In this document: in pieces, positions 24,596 through 34,993 of the stretch
How the letters are laid out: each line of letters begins with the position of its first letter
Position numbering within the stretch: position 1 is the stretch's first letter
Assembly (NCBI GenBank): GCA_050247155.1
Contig: JBFWUS010000001.1
Coordinates: 62,001-126,000, forward strand
From: Mesorhizobium_G sp050247155
GTDB lineage: Bacteria > Pseudomonadota > Alphaproteobacteria > Rhizobiales > Rhizobiaceae
Length of the DNA stretch: 64,000 nt
Reading direction: 5' to 3'
Translations under genes and position numbers: made by a program
The notes under the pieces: model-generated
What the model was told of the DNA's origin: nothing
Databases searched by the model: none
What the model saw: only the letters and a program-made list of their open reading frames with translations

Positions 24596-25120
24596 ATGAA
24601 AAGCCTTTCGATCGCCGCGCTCGGCGCGGCGTGCCTGTTTGCTTTTGCCCCGGTTGCTGTCGCGCAGGACAAACCGACCGATCCGCAGATCGCACACATC
24701 GCCTATAGCGCCGGGGTCATCGACATCGAGGCGGCCAAGCTGGCGATTTCGAAGACCAAGAACAAAGACGTCGCCGACTTCGCGCAGTCAATGCAGAAGG
24801 ATCATGAGGCGGTGAACGTGCAGGCGCTGGACTTGGTCAAGAAGCTTAATGTGACGCCTGAGGACAACGCGACCAGCCAGGCGCTGACCAAGGCGGCCGA
24901 GGACAAGCGCGCCGAACTGGCGAAACTCGACGGCGATGCCTTCGACAAGGCCTATATCGAGAACGAGGTCGCCTATCACAGCCAGGTCAACGGCGCGCTG
25001 GAGACGCTGCTGATCCCTTCGGCGCAGAACGCCGAATTGAAGGGTCTGCTGGAAACAGGGCTAAAACTGTTTCAGGGTCATCAGCAACATGCCGAACATG
25101 TCGCGGCCGGCCTGAAATGA
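24596..25120 (+). CDS. DUF4142 family exported protein
   Basis: 174 residues. A signal peptide covers about residues 1-23 (MKSLSIAALGAACLFAFAPV, cut after AVA). The mature part is the helical DUF4142 domain, a ferritin-like bundle: AAKLAISKTKNKDVADFAQSMQKDHEAVN, then a helix pair ending QGHQQHAEHVAAGLK. The repeated His/Glu positions of such bundles are present, but metal binding is unproven. AAGGAG lies before the ATG. Its stop overlaps the cupredoxin start (ATGA), and it probably belongs to the regulon of the adjacent ECF sigma factor, suggesting an envelope stress role. Confidence 0.87.
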   Translation: MKSLSIAALGAACLFAFAPVAVAQDKPTDPQIAHIAYSAGVIDIEAAKLAISKTKNKDVADFAQSMQKDHEAVNVQALDLVKKLNVTPEDNATSQALTKAAEDKRAELAKLDGDAFDKAYIENEVAYHSQVNGALETLLIPSAQNAELKGLLETGLKLFQGHQQHAEHVAAGLK

Positions 25121-25449
25121 GCGCGAGTGGCCTCAACAGGCGGCGGCTTCTGATTTCAGGGGCTGCCGTGCTTGCCGGCGGCGCGGTAGCCCGCGCGCAC
25201 AATGGCACGGTGCATGTGACTATCGACAAGCTGGTCTTCACCCCGGCGGAGATCGAGGTGAAGGCCGGCGAGACGATCGAATGGACCAACAAGGACCGCA
25301 TCGCCCATACCGCGACCGTGAAAGGCGGGTGGGAGGTGATGATCCCGCCCGGCAAGGTGGCGACTAGGGTCGCCGAGGCAGGCGACAGCGTGGAGTACTA
25401 TTGCCGGCTCCACCCCAACATGAAGGGACGGATTAGGGTGGTCGGATAG
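25117..25449 (+). CDS. Tat-exported cupredoxin (amicyanin/plastocyanin-like)
   Basis: 110-residue periplasmic blue-copper-type protein. The N-terminus has a twin-arginine signal (NRRRLLISGAAVLAGGAVARA). The type 1 copper ligands are all present: His64 (RIAHTAT), Cys96, His99 and Met102 (YYCRLHPNMKG). It is likely a small electron carrier or copper-binding stress protein. It is translationally coupled to the DUF4142 gene by a 4-base overlap, so it shares the candidate ECF promoter. Confidence 0.9.
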   Translation: MSASGLNRRRLLISGAAVLAGGAVARAHNGTVHVTIDKLVFTPAEIEVKAGETIEWTNKDRIAHTATVKGGWEVMIPPGKVATRVAEAGDSVEYYCRLHPNMKGRIRVVG

Positions 25450-25514
25450 GGGTAAACGATCTTGCATCTGGCAGATGTGGCGCATCGCGAGCACAAACTC
25501 GCGTTGCGCCATAT

Positions 25515-26684
25515 CTACACCGACTGCGTCGCTGCGCCCTCGCGTATCGCGGTTCGCACATGCGCCGTGCGCATCAGGATGAAGGCATAAACGACTGCGT
25601 AGATGCCGATCACGACCAGGCCGACCCATTCGATCTTGAACGGCGTGAAGCGGTAAGCCAACACCAGCGCCAGTTGCAGGAAGAAGTGCAACGGATAGTA
25701 GACCGCGTTGCCGAGCTTTGGCTTGGTCCAGCCGAGATTGAGGCCGTAGAGGCGGATCAGCGAATCCAGCGAATTGACGACAAAGATGATGCCAACCGTG
25801 ACCATGAACCAGTTCAGCCAGGTCGGGATCACGATCTCGTGCTGGAAATAGAGGTAGAGCACGGCGAACCAGACGCCGAGCGGGATGGCGGGCAACACGA
25901 TCATCGCCACCGCCAGCCGCCACGCTTTCAATCCGCCGACGAAAGTCGCCACGAACTGGCCGATCATGATCGACCACGAAAACCACCAGAACAGATAGAA
26001 CGAATGGTAATCGGTGATCGGGCTGGCGAAGCGGTGGAGATTGGCAAAATAGTCGGCCATGATGCCGAGATTGGACAATAGTGCACCGATGCCGACGCCG
26101 GAATAGAAATAGGCCACCGCGACCAGCGCGACGAAGGCCAGGATGACGAACATCCATGTCGAGGTGACAGCCAGCCATTTCATGAAATTGACGTCGCCGC
26201 TCGAATAGACCGACACCGCCAGCACCAGCACGATCAGCGCCCAGGTGGCGAGCGGCGAAATGCCGGGAATGTAGGTCGGCAAGGCGGTCGAGAAGAGATA
26301 GAGCGTGAACGCGCAGGTAGCGATGATAGTGAGGTTGTAGACCCACTTTACCACCGGGATTTCGAACACTTTCAGTTGTGGTTCCAGCACGACAAAATAG
26401 AAGGTGGAGAGAAAATACATCATCCACACCAGCGGTCCCCACATGCCGAACTCGACGGCAAGCGGGTTGGTGAAACCATAGGCCTGATCCGAGGCATAGG
26501 CGGGGAATTCGGTCAGCGGCAGCATGACCAGGCCCATGTCCAGGCCGGCTGTGAACAACAGCGCGACGAAGGTGAACGTGCCGGTCGGCGTCGCGCCGGT
26601 GCATTTGACGTTGCGGCAGAGCAGGATGACCAGAACGGCGCTGAGCAAAACCACGCCATAGGCGATCGTGATGATGATCCCCAT
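25515..26684 (-). CDS. BCCT-like multi-pass membrane transporter
   Basis: 389-residue inner-membrane protein with about ten hydrophobic segments. The segment FYLFWWFSWSIMIGQFVATFVGG is the tryptophan-rich signature region of betaine/carnitine/choline transporters, but the protein is shorter than typical BCCT carriers (about 500 or more), and the signature's later arginine part is altered. Solute uptake, perhaps of an osmolyte, is inferred. The frame is open up to 26912, but ATG 26684 has a strong GGAGGGAGG upstream and starts with the first membrane segment. Confidence 0.7.
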   Translation of the reverse strand: MGIIITIAYGVVLLSAVLVILLCRNVKCTGATPTGTFTFVALLFTAGLDMGLVMLPLTEFPAYASDQAYGFTNPLAVEFGMWGPLVWMMYFLSTFYFVVLEPQLKVFEIPVVKWVYNLTIIATCAFTLYLFSTALPTYIPGISPLATWALIVLVLAVSVYSSGDVNFMKWLAVTSTWMFVILAFVALVAVAYFYSGVGIGALLSNLGIMADYFANLHRFASPITDYHSFYLFWWFSWSIMIGQFVATFVGGLKAWRLAVAMIVLPAIPLGVWFAVLYLYFQHEIVIPTWLNWFMVTVGIIFVVNSLDSLIRLYGLNLGWTKPKLGNAVYYPLHFFLQLALVLAYRFTPFKIEWVGLVVIGIYAVVYAFILMRTAHVRTAIREGAATQSV

Positions 26685-26910
26685 TTCGTCCTCCCTCCGG
26701 CCGAACGGCCGCAACTGCTTCCCCCGAAGCTGGCAAAGCTTGCACCTGGACGCTGCGATGCGCAAACGGAAAGTTTGGGTCGGGGTGGGGCAGGCGATTG
26801 AGCAACTCAGCCCGTGTGGAGCAGGGGAAAAGCGGCTTCCCTGTCGACCTGTCGAACGGGCTTGCTGCCCGCCACTCTGGCGCAGGGAGCCTGTCGCGCA
26901 CGACGTCAGC

Positions 26911-26939
26911 AAAAAGGGCGATCCTCGCGGACCGCCCTT
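26911..26939 (-). terminator. Intrinsic terminator downstream of groESL
   Basis: On the minus strand, AAGGGCGGTCC pairs with GGATCGCCCTT over 11 bp (one G-U) around the loop GCGA, followed by a T run. It lies about 60 bases past the groEL stop. Confidence 0.75.
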
Positions 26940-26971
26940 CGTTGCCTGAGAAAACCGAGCTGGCTCGGCGG

Positions 26972-26994
26972 GTCCCCGGGTCGAGCCCGGGGAC
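26972..26994. repeat. Short perfect hairpin just after groEL
   Basis: GTCCCCGGG (26972-26980) and CCCGGGGAC (26986-26994) form a 9-bp stem around TCGAG, 5 bases past the groEL stop. A smaller stem (CCGAG/CTCGG, 26955-26968) with a T-rich follow-up on the minus strand lies next to it. Both probably support transcript ending together with the hairpin at 26911-26939. Confidence 0.5.
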
Positions 26995-26998
26995 AGAC

Positions 26999-28642
<1,644 letters not shown>

Positions 28643-28703
28643 TGTTAGCTCCTGGGCCTAAATGCCCGACATTGAATGGTTGATTGCGGGTGAGGGTAGG
28701 CGA

Positions 28704-29000
28704 TCAGCCGATGATGCCCATGATGTCGGATTCCTTCATGATTAGAAGGTCTTCGCCATTGAGCTTCACTTCGGTGCCGGACCACTTGCCGAACAGGACG
28801 CGGTCGCCCTTCTTGACGTCCAGCGGAACCAGCTTGCCAGCCTCGTCGCGGGCGCCGGAGCCGACGGCGATGATCTCGCCTTCCTGCGGCTTTTCCTTGG
28901 CGGTGTCCGGGATGATGATGCCGCCCTTGGTCTTCTCCTCGGAGTCGACGCGGCGCACGACCACGCGGTCATGGAGCGGGCGAAAGTTCGTCTTTGCCAT
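28704..29000 (-). CDS. groES: Co-chaperonin GroES (10 kDa)
   Basis: 98-residue subunit of the heptameric lid of GroEL. It has FRPLHDRVVVRRVDSEEKTKGGIIIPD with the mobile loop, and KKGDRVLFGKWSGTEVKLNG. The length is normal. It is the first gene of the operon, with the CIRCE repeat starting 65 bases upstream of its start codon. Confidence 0.98.
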   Translation of the reverse strand: MAKTNFRPLHDRVVVRRVDSEEKTKGGIIIPDTAKEKPQEGEIIAVGSGARDEAGKLVPLDVKKGDRVLFGKWSGTEVKLNGEDLLIMKESDIMGIIG

Positions 29001-29064
29001 GTTTGAAAGATCCTCGATCGGATGTTTGCTGAAATTTCCCTCCGTCCGGTAGAGCCGGACTGCA

Positions 29065-29091
29065 TTAGCACTCGCACTCGGTGAGTGCTAA
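29065..29091. promoter_or_regulatory. CIRCE element (HrcA operator) of groESL
   Basis: TTAGCACTC-N9-GAGTGCTAA, a perfect match to the CIRCE consensus, where HrcA represses heat-shock genes. Confidence 0.97.
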
Positions 29092-29199
29092 CGTGGCGCG
29101 GAGATAGTGGGGGGCAAGGAGACTGTCAAGATTTTCGGCGTGGCGCTTAGGAGAAAATCTGTCCGGCCGTGCTCGGAAGAGCCCGGCGCATGAAAAAAA

Positions 29200-29766
29200 T
29201 CACCTCAAATGCCGCTCGGCGACCAGCGCCAGACATTCCTTGAAGACGTCGAGGCTGCTCAGGACCTCGTCCGGCGGCACGTCGCGGCAGACGAAATTGC
29301 CGCCGCGCCGCAGGATGCCGCCGTCGATCATCAGATTGTCGGCCATGCCGAACTCTTCGATCAGTGTGCCGTCCGGCGCGTCGTACATGCCTTCGCCCTT
29401 CGGAACCACCTGACCCTTGAAGAGATCGACGGTGCGCTGGCCGAAACCGGCGGCGACATTGGAATAGCCGTGAACCGGGCGCTCCAGGGCGCACATAAAG
29501 CCGAGTTCATAGACCGTGCCTGAATCCGCGCTGACGCCGCGAAACGGGGTGAGGTTGGCAAGGAAGATGTCGCTTTCCCGGATCAGGCGCTCGTCATTGG
29601 CGCTGATGGCCATGGCGAGATCGGTTCCGGTCAGATGGTCCGGCACGCCGGGATCATAGGGGCAGCTTGCAACGAAACCGGCCTCGCGGATCAGCTCGCA
29701 TTTGATAGCGAATAGTTCCCGGCCGTTCGGGAGGAAGACCTCTGGCCCCGCGACGAAAAGTTTCAT
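29200..29766 (-). CDS. Nucleoside 2-deoxyribosyltransferase family protein
   Basis: 188 residues with the fold of nucleoside 2-deoxyribosyltransferases, which move deoxyribose between bases or hydrolyse nucleotides. Family motifs are MKLFVAGPEVFLPNG at the N-terminus, ESDIFLANLTPFRGVSADSGT with the Asp/Ser nucleotide contacts, and GTVYELGFMCAL with the catalytic Glu. The insert around VVPKGEGMYDAPDGTLIEEFGMADNLMI is typical of the proteobacterial group. It stands alone after groESL on the same strand; a role in nucleotide salvage or cleansing is inferred. Confidence 0.88.
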   Translation of the reverse strand: MKLFVAGPEVFLPNGRELFAIKCELIREAGFVASCPYDPGVPDHLTGTDLAMAISANDERLIRESDIFLANLTPFRGVSADSGTVYELGFMCALERPVHGYSNVAAGFGQRTVDLFKGQVVPKGEGMYDAPDGTLIEEFGMADNLMIDGGILRRGGNFVCRDVPPDEVLSSLDVFKECLALVAERHLR

Positions 29767-29930
29767 CTGAATGCTGTCCCCGTAAGCCAGACATTCGCCG
29801 TTCGACGGTGAAATCCGACTTTGTCTATTTATAACAGCACCTTGCGATTTGGGCTAGGCGCTGCGGACTACTGCGGCAAGCGGACCGCCATCACCTCGAC
29901 AGGTTGCTGCGCATTTTCTACGATATTGCA

Positions 29931-31115
29931 ATGCAACAATCCGTGAAACGGCGCGCCATCTTCTTCGTCGGCGGCTATGATCCTAAGACGCCGGAAGCGT
30001 TTTTCGAGCGCATGCGCAGGGAGATGGCGCGCTTCGAAAGCCTCTGGGAGTTGAAATCGTCGTTCTCCCCGGTGGATGTTTCGCGGGACGGCGAAATCGG
30101 CCACGTTACGATCGAGACGGCGAGCGCTTCACCAGAATGGTCGGTGACGACGGATTTCCATTTTCTCGTGCTGGACAAGATTGTGCTGGCGGATTTCGCA
30201 CGGCCGCTGCCGGTGCGGCTCGGCAAATATCTTGTCGCTTTCGCCGACTTCGTCTTCAGCGGAACGGCGTTCCGGATTTTCAGCAGCGCGTGGCGTTTCG
30301 GGCTCTACTTCCTGTTTCCCTTCGTGATGATCCTGTTGTTTGCGCTGCTGGGCTATGTGGCGGCGCGGCTGGCAACGCCGTGGATCGGCTGGGCGGGCTG
30401 GCTGGTCGGGCTGGCGGTGTTTGCCACGGCACAGGCGGTGCTCGGAAAGCGCTGGCCGGTGAACCATTTGATGGACCTCTGGTCATTTTCGCTGAATTTC
30501 ATCCGCGGACGCCGACCGGACGCGGAAGCGTTGATGCAGCGGTTCGCAACGGTGATCACGGCGCAGACGGCGGCGGGCAACTATGACGAGATCATACTCG
30601 TGGGGCACAGCACCGGCGGCGTGCTGATGCTGGATTTCGCGGCGCGGTGCCTTGCGATCGATCCGCAGTTTTCGACGCGGGCGAAACATGTGTCGCTGCT
30701 GACGCTCGGATCGACCGCGCTAAAGGCGGGCTATCATCCGGCGGCGAAGCCTTTTCGGCAGGGTGTGCAGCGGTTGGTCGACGACGGCAAGCTCGAATGG
30801 GTCGAGATCCAGTGCCTGACCGACGTGATCAATCTTTACAAGACCGACCCTGTGGCCGAGATGAAGCTGCGGAGAGAGCCAGGGAGGGCGTTTCCCCTAA
30901 TCCGCCAGGTGCGCATCAAGGACATGCTCCAGCCGGAAACCTACAAGCGCATCAAGCGCAACTTTTTCCGCGTGCACTACCAGTATATTTTCGGCAACAC
31001 GCGGGCATATTGGTTCGATTTCTTCCAGGTGTGCTGCGGGCCAACACCCTTGCTGGAGCGGACCGAAAAGAGCATCGTCGGCGCCCTTCCAAACCTTGAG
31101 TCGAAGGCTGTATGA
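29931..31115 (+). CDS. Membrane-associated alpha/beta hydrolase (hypothetical)
   Basis: 394 residues. An N-terminal part with FFVGGYDPKTPEAFFERM is followed by two hydrophobic segments (about residues 120-170: FLFPFVMILLFALLGYVAAR and WAGWLVGLAVFATAQAVLG), then a hydrolase part with the nucleophile elbow ILVGHSTGGVLML (G-x-S-x-G, Ser about 225). The substrate is unknown; lipid or ester hydrolysis at the inner membrane is plausible. ATG 29931 is preferred over TTG 29904. Its stop overlaps the start of the next gene (ATGA), giving an operon with a methyltransferase. Confidence 0.75.
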   Translation: MQQSVKRRAIFFVGGYDPKTPEAFFERMRREMARFESLWELKSSFSPVDVSRDGEIGHVTIETASASPEWSVTTDFHFLVLDKIVLADFARPLPVRLGKYLVAFADFVFSGTAFRIFSSAWRFGLYFLFPFVMILLFALLGYVAARLATPWIGWAGWLVGLAVFATAQAVLGKRWPVNHLMDLWSFSLNFIRGRRPDAEALMQRFATVITAQTAAGNYDEIILVGHSTGGVLMLDFAARCLAIDPQFSTRAKHVSLLTLGSTALKAGYHPAAKPFRQGVQRLVDDGKLEWVEIQCLTDVINLYKTDPVAEMKLRREPGRAFPLIRQVRIKDMLQPETYKRIKRNFFRVHYQYIFGNTRAYWFDFFQVCCGPTPLLERTEKSIVGALPNLESKAV

Positions 31116-31696
31116 CCCCGACCGTTGCCGCCATCATCTGGGCCGTCGGCCTCGTTGCCTGGGTCGTGATCCGCGCCCCGCATCAGCGACGCGCGCGCAA
31201 GATCAAGACCGTCAACGACTCGCGCACCACCGCCGACCGGGCCGCCTTGGGAGCGGCGACTGCGGGGTTGTCGGTCATTCCATTGGTCTATGTGGCGACG
31301 GGCTTTCCGGCTTTCGCCAACTATGCCTTCAAGCCCTGGATGGGCTGGGTCGGGCTCCTCTTCGAGCTTGGTTTCCTGGCGCTTTTTTACGCCAGCCACA
31401 AACAACTCGGCAAAAACTGGTCGGTGTCACTGGAAATCCGCGACAGGCACGAACTGGTCACAGACGGGCTTTACCGCTATGTGCGCCACCCGATGTATTC
31501 GTCGTTCTGGCTGTGGGCGATCGCGCAGTTTTTTCTTTTGCCGAACTGGGTTGCGGGGCTGGCCGGTCTTATCGGCGTCGCAATTCTCTATTTCTTTCGC
31601 GTCGGCAAGGAAGAGGCGATGATGCGCCAGACCTTCGGGCGAGCCTATGACGACTATGCGGCGCGCACCGGCCGCGTCGTACCGAGGCCGTGGTGA
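31112..31696 (+). CDS. Isoprenylcysteine methyltransferase-like membrane protein
   Basis: 194 residues with four to five membrane segments. The C-terminal RYVRHPMYSSFWLWAIAQF followed by GKEEAMMRQTFGRAYDDYAARTGR is the cofactor-binding signature of the ICMT/PEMT-like methyltransferase family, which methylates lipids or lipid-linked groups at the membrane with S-adenosylmethionine. The target is unknown. It overlaps the upstream hydrolase by 4 bases, and the next hydrolase starts 22 bases later, so the three may act on one lipid-like substrate (inferred). Confidence 0.82.
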   Translation: MTPTVAAIIWAVGLVAWVVIRAPHQRRARKIKTVNDSRTTADRAALGAATAGLSVIPLVYVATGFPAFANYAFKPWMGWVGLLFELGFLALFYASHKQLGKNWSVSLEIRDRHELVTDGLYRYVRHPMYSSFWLWAIAQFFLLPNWVAGLAGLIGVAILYFFRVGKEEAMMRQTFGRAYDDYAARTGRVVPRPW

Positions 31697-31718
31697 GCGG
31701 GTTTGGATTGGGTGGGGC

Positions 31719-32357
31719 ATGAGTAAGCAATTGCGTGGCGGCGACCTGAGCCGGCGGCGATTTTTGGCCGCGACGGCCGCAATTGGCATTGTGCCAACGC
31801 TGGCGTTCGCGCAGGACGCAGGCATGGATTTGCAGGCGCTGCCAGCGGCTGCGGGCCGGGGCGACGTCTATCTGCTGCGTGGTTTCGCTGATGTGTTTTC
31901 GCGCGGCCTCGACGAGATGGGGACGGAACTCAACCATCTTGGGGTGAGCGCGCATGTGCAGGGCCACCTGACCTGGCGCAGCGTGGCGCGCCAGATCATC
32001 GCCGATACCAAGCAGAACGGGCGTGTGCCCGTGGTATTGGTGGGCCATTCGCTGGGCGCGAATGCCGTGATCAGCATTGCAGAGCGATTGGCCAGGGAAG
32101 GCATTGCCGTCGACTACATGGCGACCTTCGCGGCGACCGCCCCCGATCCTGTGCCTGGCAATGTGCGCAGGGTGGTGAACTACTACTTTGCCACCAATGG
32201 GTGGGGTGAGCCGCTGGTGCCGGGGCCGGGATTCGCCGGAAGCTTGAGAAACCGCGACTTTTCCGCGTCAGCCACGATTGGTCATTTCAACATCGAGAAG
32301 CAACGCCCCTTGCAGGCTGAAGTGCTGCGCGAGGTGTTGAGGACGCTCGGTCGATAG
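31719..32357 (+). CDS. Tat-exported alpha/beta hydrolase-like protein
   Basis: 212 residues. The twin-arginine signal peptide is LSRRRFLAATAAIGIVPTLAFA, followed by a small alpha/beta-hydrolase domain: VYLLRGFADVFSRGLDEM and the elbow VVLVGHSLGANAVISIAERL (G-x-S-x-G). A histidine late in the chain (TIGHFNIEK) could complete the catalytic triad. It is probably a periplasmic esterase or lipase of unknown substrate. The frame is open from 31647, inside the previous gene, but ATG 31719 places the Tat motif correctly near the start. Confidence 0.78.
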   Translation: MSKQLRGGDLSRRRFLAATAAIGIVPTLAFAQDAGMDLQALPAAAGRGDVYLLRGFADVFSRGLDEMGTELNHLGVSAHVQGHLTWRSVARQIIADTKQNGRVPVVLVGHSLGANAVISIAERLAREGIAVDYMATFAATAPDPVPGNVRRVVNYYFATNGWGEPLVPGPGFAGSLRNRDFSASATIGHFNIEKQRPLQAEVLREVLRTLGR

Positions 32358-32453
32358 GCCTCTCAAGTGTGGGGTGACACAGGCCGGCCATTCGGCTAAT
32401 CGCGTCCAAGACCGCGCCCTCCGTGCGCGCTCAGGATTCTGACTGGAGTTTGA

Positions 32454-33314
32454 ATGTCGCAGGCGATCGAACCGGTGGCGTCGGCAGATGCCGTTGCCGC
32501 CCGCTATCCGGTGATTTTCTCAGATATCTGGGGTGTCGTGCATGACGGCGTGCGGCCGTTTCTCGATTCCGCCGCGGCGCTGGAGCGGATGCGGGAGCGC
32601 GGCTCGGCGGTGGTGCTGATCACCAATTCGCCGCGCTTGCGCTCGGAAGTCATCGCCCAGATGGCGGGCATCGGCGTGCCGGAGGGGGCGTGGGACCGGG
32701 TCGTGACGTCGGGCGATGTGACCCGCGAGCTAATCAGCCAAGGGCCGCGCAAGATTTTTCACCTTGGACCAGAGCACAATCTGACGCTTTACGACGGGCT
32801 TGATGTCGAACTCGTCGAGGAATTTGAGGCGGATGCGGTCGTCTGCACCGGGCCGTTCGACGATGAAACCGAGACACCGGACGATTACGTGGACATGCTG
32901 CGGCGGCTGCGTTCGCGCAATTTGCCGTTCATCTGCGCAAACCCCGATATCATGGTGGAACGCGGCCACAAACTGATCTGGTGCGCGGGGGCGCTGGCGC
33001 GCGACTATGCGCAGCTTGGCGGGCGCACGCTGATCGCGGGCAAGCCGTTCCGGCCGATTTATGACGCGGCGATGGCGGAGGCGGCGGAGGTGCTGGGCCG
33101 AGATGTGCTTGTCGCCGAGGCGCTCGCCATCGGAGACGGCATGCTGACCGACGTCAAGGGCGCGGCCGACTATGGGCTGGACGTCTTCTATATCTCCGGC
33201 GGTGTGCATGCGCGCGATTATGGCGACGCTGCCGGGCCTGACCCGGAACAGCTTGCGGCGTTCCTGGCGCAGCACGGGCGCGAGCCTGTTGCGGTCATGC
33301 ACAGGCTACGCTGA
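32454..33314 (+). CDS. HAD-superfamily class IIA phosphatase (TIGR01459 type)
   Basis: 286-residue cytosolic phosphatase-like protein of the NagD side of the HAD superfamily. Motif I is FSDIWGVVHDG, with Asp-x-Trp in place of the usual DxD; motif II is VLITNSPR; the C-terminal EALAIGDGMLTDVKGAADYGLD binds Mg2+. The D-x-W form is typical of the TIGR01459 group in Alphaproteobacteria, whose substrate is not known. It is 4 bases from ribF and probably co-transcribed with it, which hints at flavin nucleotide metabolism (inferred). Confidence 0.85.
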   Translation: MSQAIEPVASADAVAARYPVIFSDIWGVVHDGVRPFLDSAAALERMRERGSAVVLITNSPRLRSEVIAQMAGIGVPEGAWDRVVTSGDVTRELISQGPRKIFHLGPEHNLTLYDGLDVELVEEFEADAVVCTGPFDDETETPDDYVDMLRRLRSRNLPFICANPDIMVERGHKLIWCAGALARDYAQLGGRTLIAGKPFRPIYDAAMAEAAEVLGRDVLVAEALAIGDGMLTDVKGAADYGLDVFYISGGVHARDYGDAAGPDPEQLAAFLAQHGREPVAVMHRLR

Positions 33315-33318
33315 CATT

Positions 33319-34302
33319 ATGGCCAGCCGCATCCAGCGCTTCAGCGACGGCAAGCCGATCCCGGCCGACCTGCGTGGCGGCGTGGTCGCAATCGGCAATT
33401 TCGACGGTGTGCATCGCGGCCATCAGGCCGTACTGGAGCGGGCGCTGGAGGAGGGACAGCGGCGTGGCGTGCCGGTTCTGGTGCTGACCTTCGAGCCGCA
33501 TCCCCGAAAACTCTTCCGGCCCGACCTGCCGCATTTCGTGCTGACGCCGCCGCCGATGCGCGCCGTGCTGCTGGGCGCCCTGGGTTTCGACGCGGTCGTG
33601 GAATGCCCCTTTACCCGTGCTTTTTCGGAGCTGTCGGCGGAGGCGTTCATTACCGACGTGCTCGACCACATCCTCGGCATCAGTCATGTGGTGACCGGCT
33701 TCGATTTTCATTTCGGCAAGGGCCGCCAAGGCGGGCCGGCTTTCCTGATGGAATCCGGTGAAAGGCACGGGTTCGGCGTAACGCTGGTGGATGCCTTCCG
33801 GGACGAGGGCGCACATGTGATCTCGTCGAGCCGTGTCCGCGAGTTGCTGGCGATGGGTGACGTCGCTGAGGCCAATGGTTTGCTCGGTTATCGCTTCACG
33901 GTGGAAGGCGAGGTGATCAAGGGCCAGCAGCTTGGACGGACATTGGGTTTTCCCACCGCCAATATGGCGCTGCCGGCTGATACGGCGCTCAAGGAAGGCA
34001 TTTACGCGGTGCGGTTCCGGCGCGAGGATGGCACGTTGTTCGACGGCGTCGCCAGCTTCGGCCGCCGACCTACCGTGACCGAGAATGGTGCGCCCCTGCT
34101 GGAGACCTATCTTTTCGACTTTGACGGCGACCTTTACGGTCAAACCGGTCGCGTGTCTTTCTTCGGCTTTCTGCGCGGGGAAGAAAAATTCGACAGCCTG
34201 GGTGCGCTGATCGACCAGATGAACCGCGACAAGGCCGAAGCCAAAGCGATGCTCTCCGACGTCAAGCTGCTGTCGGAACTCGACCTGAAGATTGCCTTCT
34301 AA
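33319..34302 (+). CDS. ribF: Bifunctional riboflavin kinase / FAD synthetase
   Basis: 327-residue enzyme making FMN from riboflavin and then FAD. The N-terminal FAD synthetase (nucleotidyltransferase) domain has VVAIGNFDGVHRGH and SSSRVRELL; the C-terminal riboflavin kinase domain has GRTLGFPTANM and the GRRPTV...LETYLFDFDGDLYG barrel. The length is standard. ATG 33319 is chosen because the conserved protein begins there; the frame is open further upstream inside the HAD gene. Its 3' end meets that of the convergent HdeD-like gene directly. Confidence 0.96.
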   Translation: MASRIQRFSDGKPIPADLRGGVVAIGNFDGVHRGHQAVLERALEEGQRRGVPVLVLTFEPHPRKLFRPDLPHFVLTPPPMRAVLLGALGFDAVVECPFTRAFSELSAEAFITDVLDHILGISHVVTGFDFHFGKGRQGGPAFLMESGERHGFGVTLVDAFRDEGAHVISSSRVRELLAMGDVAEANGLLGYRFTVEGEVIKGQQLGRTLGFPTANMALPADTALKEGIYAVRFRREDGTLFDGVASFGRRPTVTENGAPLLETYLFDFDGDLYGQTGRVSFFGFLRGEEKFDSLGALIDQMNRDKAEAKAMLSDVKLLSELDLKIAF

Positions 34303-34866
34303 TCAGCGCTTCAGCGCCAGGCCAACGGCGATGAACGCCCAGCCCTGCATCACCAGATCGATGGCCAGGAACATGCCAAGCACCCACAGGCTGTTGACTG
34401 GCCAGCCGATTGCGATGAGCAAGCCAGCAAGCACCGAGATGATGCCCGCGGCGACGATCCAGCCGCAATTCTTCGCGTTCTTATGGCTCATCGCAAAGGC
34501 AATGCGGAAGCCGCCGGAAGCGGCGAGCGCGATGGCCAGCAGGATCGTGAGAACGCTGGAGGCAAGAAGGGGGTTGTAGAAGGCGAGAATGCCGGCAACC
34601 GTGTAGAGCAGGCCACTGAGGAACCAATAGAAAAAGCGTTCCCATGTGCGCACGCCAAAGGCGTGGATGATTTCGATGATGCCGCCGACCAGCATCATCG
34701 AACCGACGAAGAGGACGGAGGCGACCGTGGCGACCAGAAGATTGGCGAAGGCGATGCCGCCCAGAATCAGCAGCAAGACGCCGAGCGTGACGAACCAGCC
34801 CCATTTGTCGCGCGCCTTAACGAGCGATTCACGGACTTCTCTTGGCAGGTTCGAGGGAAAGGTCAT
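34303..34866 (-). CDS. HdeD-family membrane protein
   Basis: 187-residue inner-membrane protein with six closely packed hydrophobic helices arranged as pairs (WGWFVTLGVLLLILGGIAFA; FVGSMMLVGGIIEIIHAF; FLSGLLYTVAGILAFYNP), the pattern of the HdeD/DUF308 family linked in E. coli to acid resistance. The molecular role is unknown. ATG 34866 has GAGGAAC upstream; the frame extends further without a good start. It is convergent with ribF, the 3' ends touching. Confidence 0.87.
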   Translation of the reverse strand: MTFPSNLPREVRESLVKARDKWGWFVTLGVLLLILGGIAFANLLVATVASVLFVGSMMLVGGIIEIIHAFGVRTWERFFYWFLSGLLYTVAGILAFYNPLLASSVLTILLAIALAASGGFRIAFAMSHKNAKNCGWIVAAGIISVLAGLLIAIGWPVNSLWVLGMFLAIDLVMQGWAFIAVGLALKR

Positions 34867-34993
34867 GGCCGCGTTCCTCGCTATGGCGTGTTCCTGAGAA
34901 CACACTGACCGGTTGAATTTAAATCAAAGTTTACCGAAGTTTGAAACGAGTTGTTGGGCGTGCTTTGTGTTTCGCGTGCGCACGGAGGTCAGC

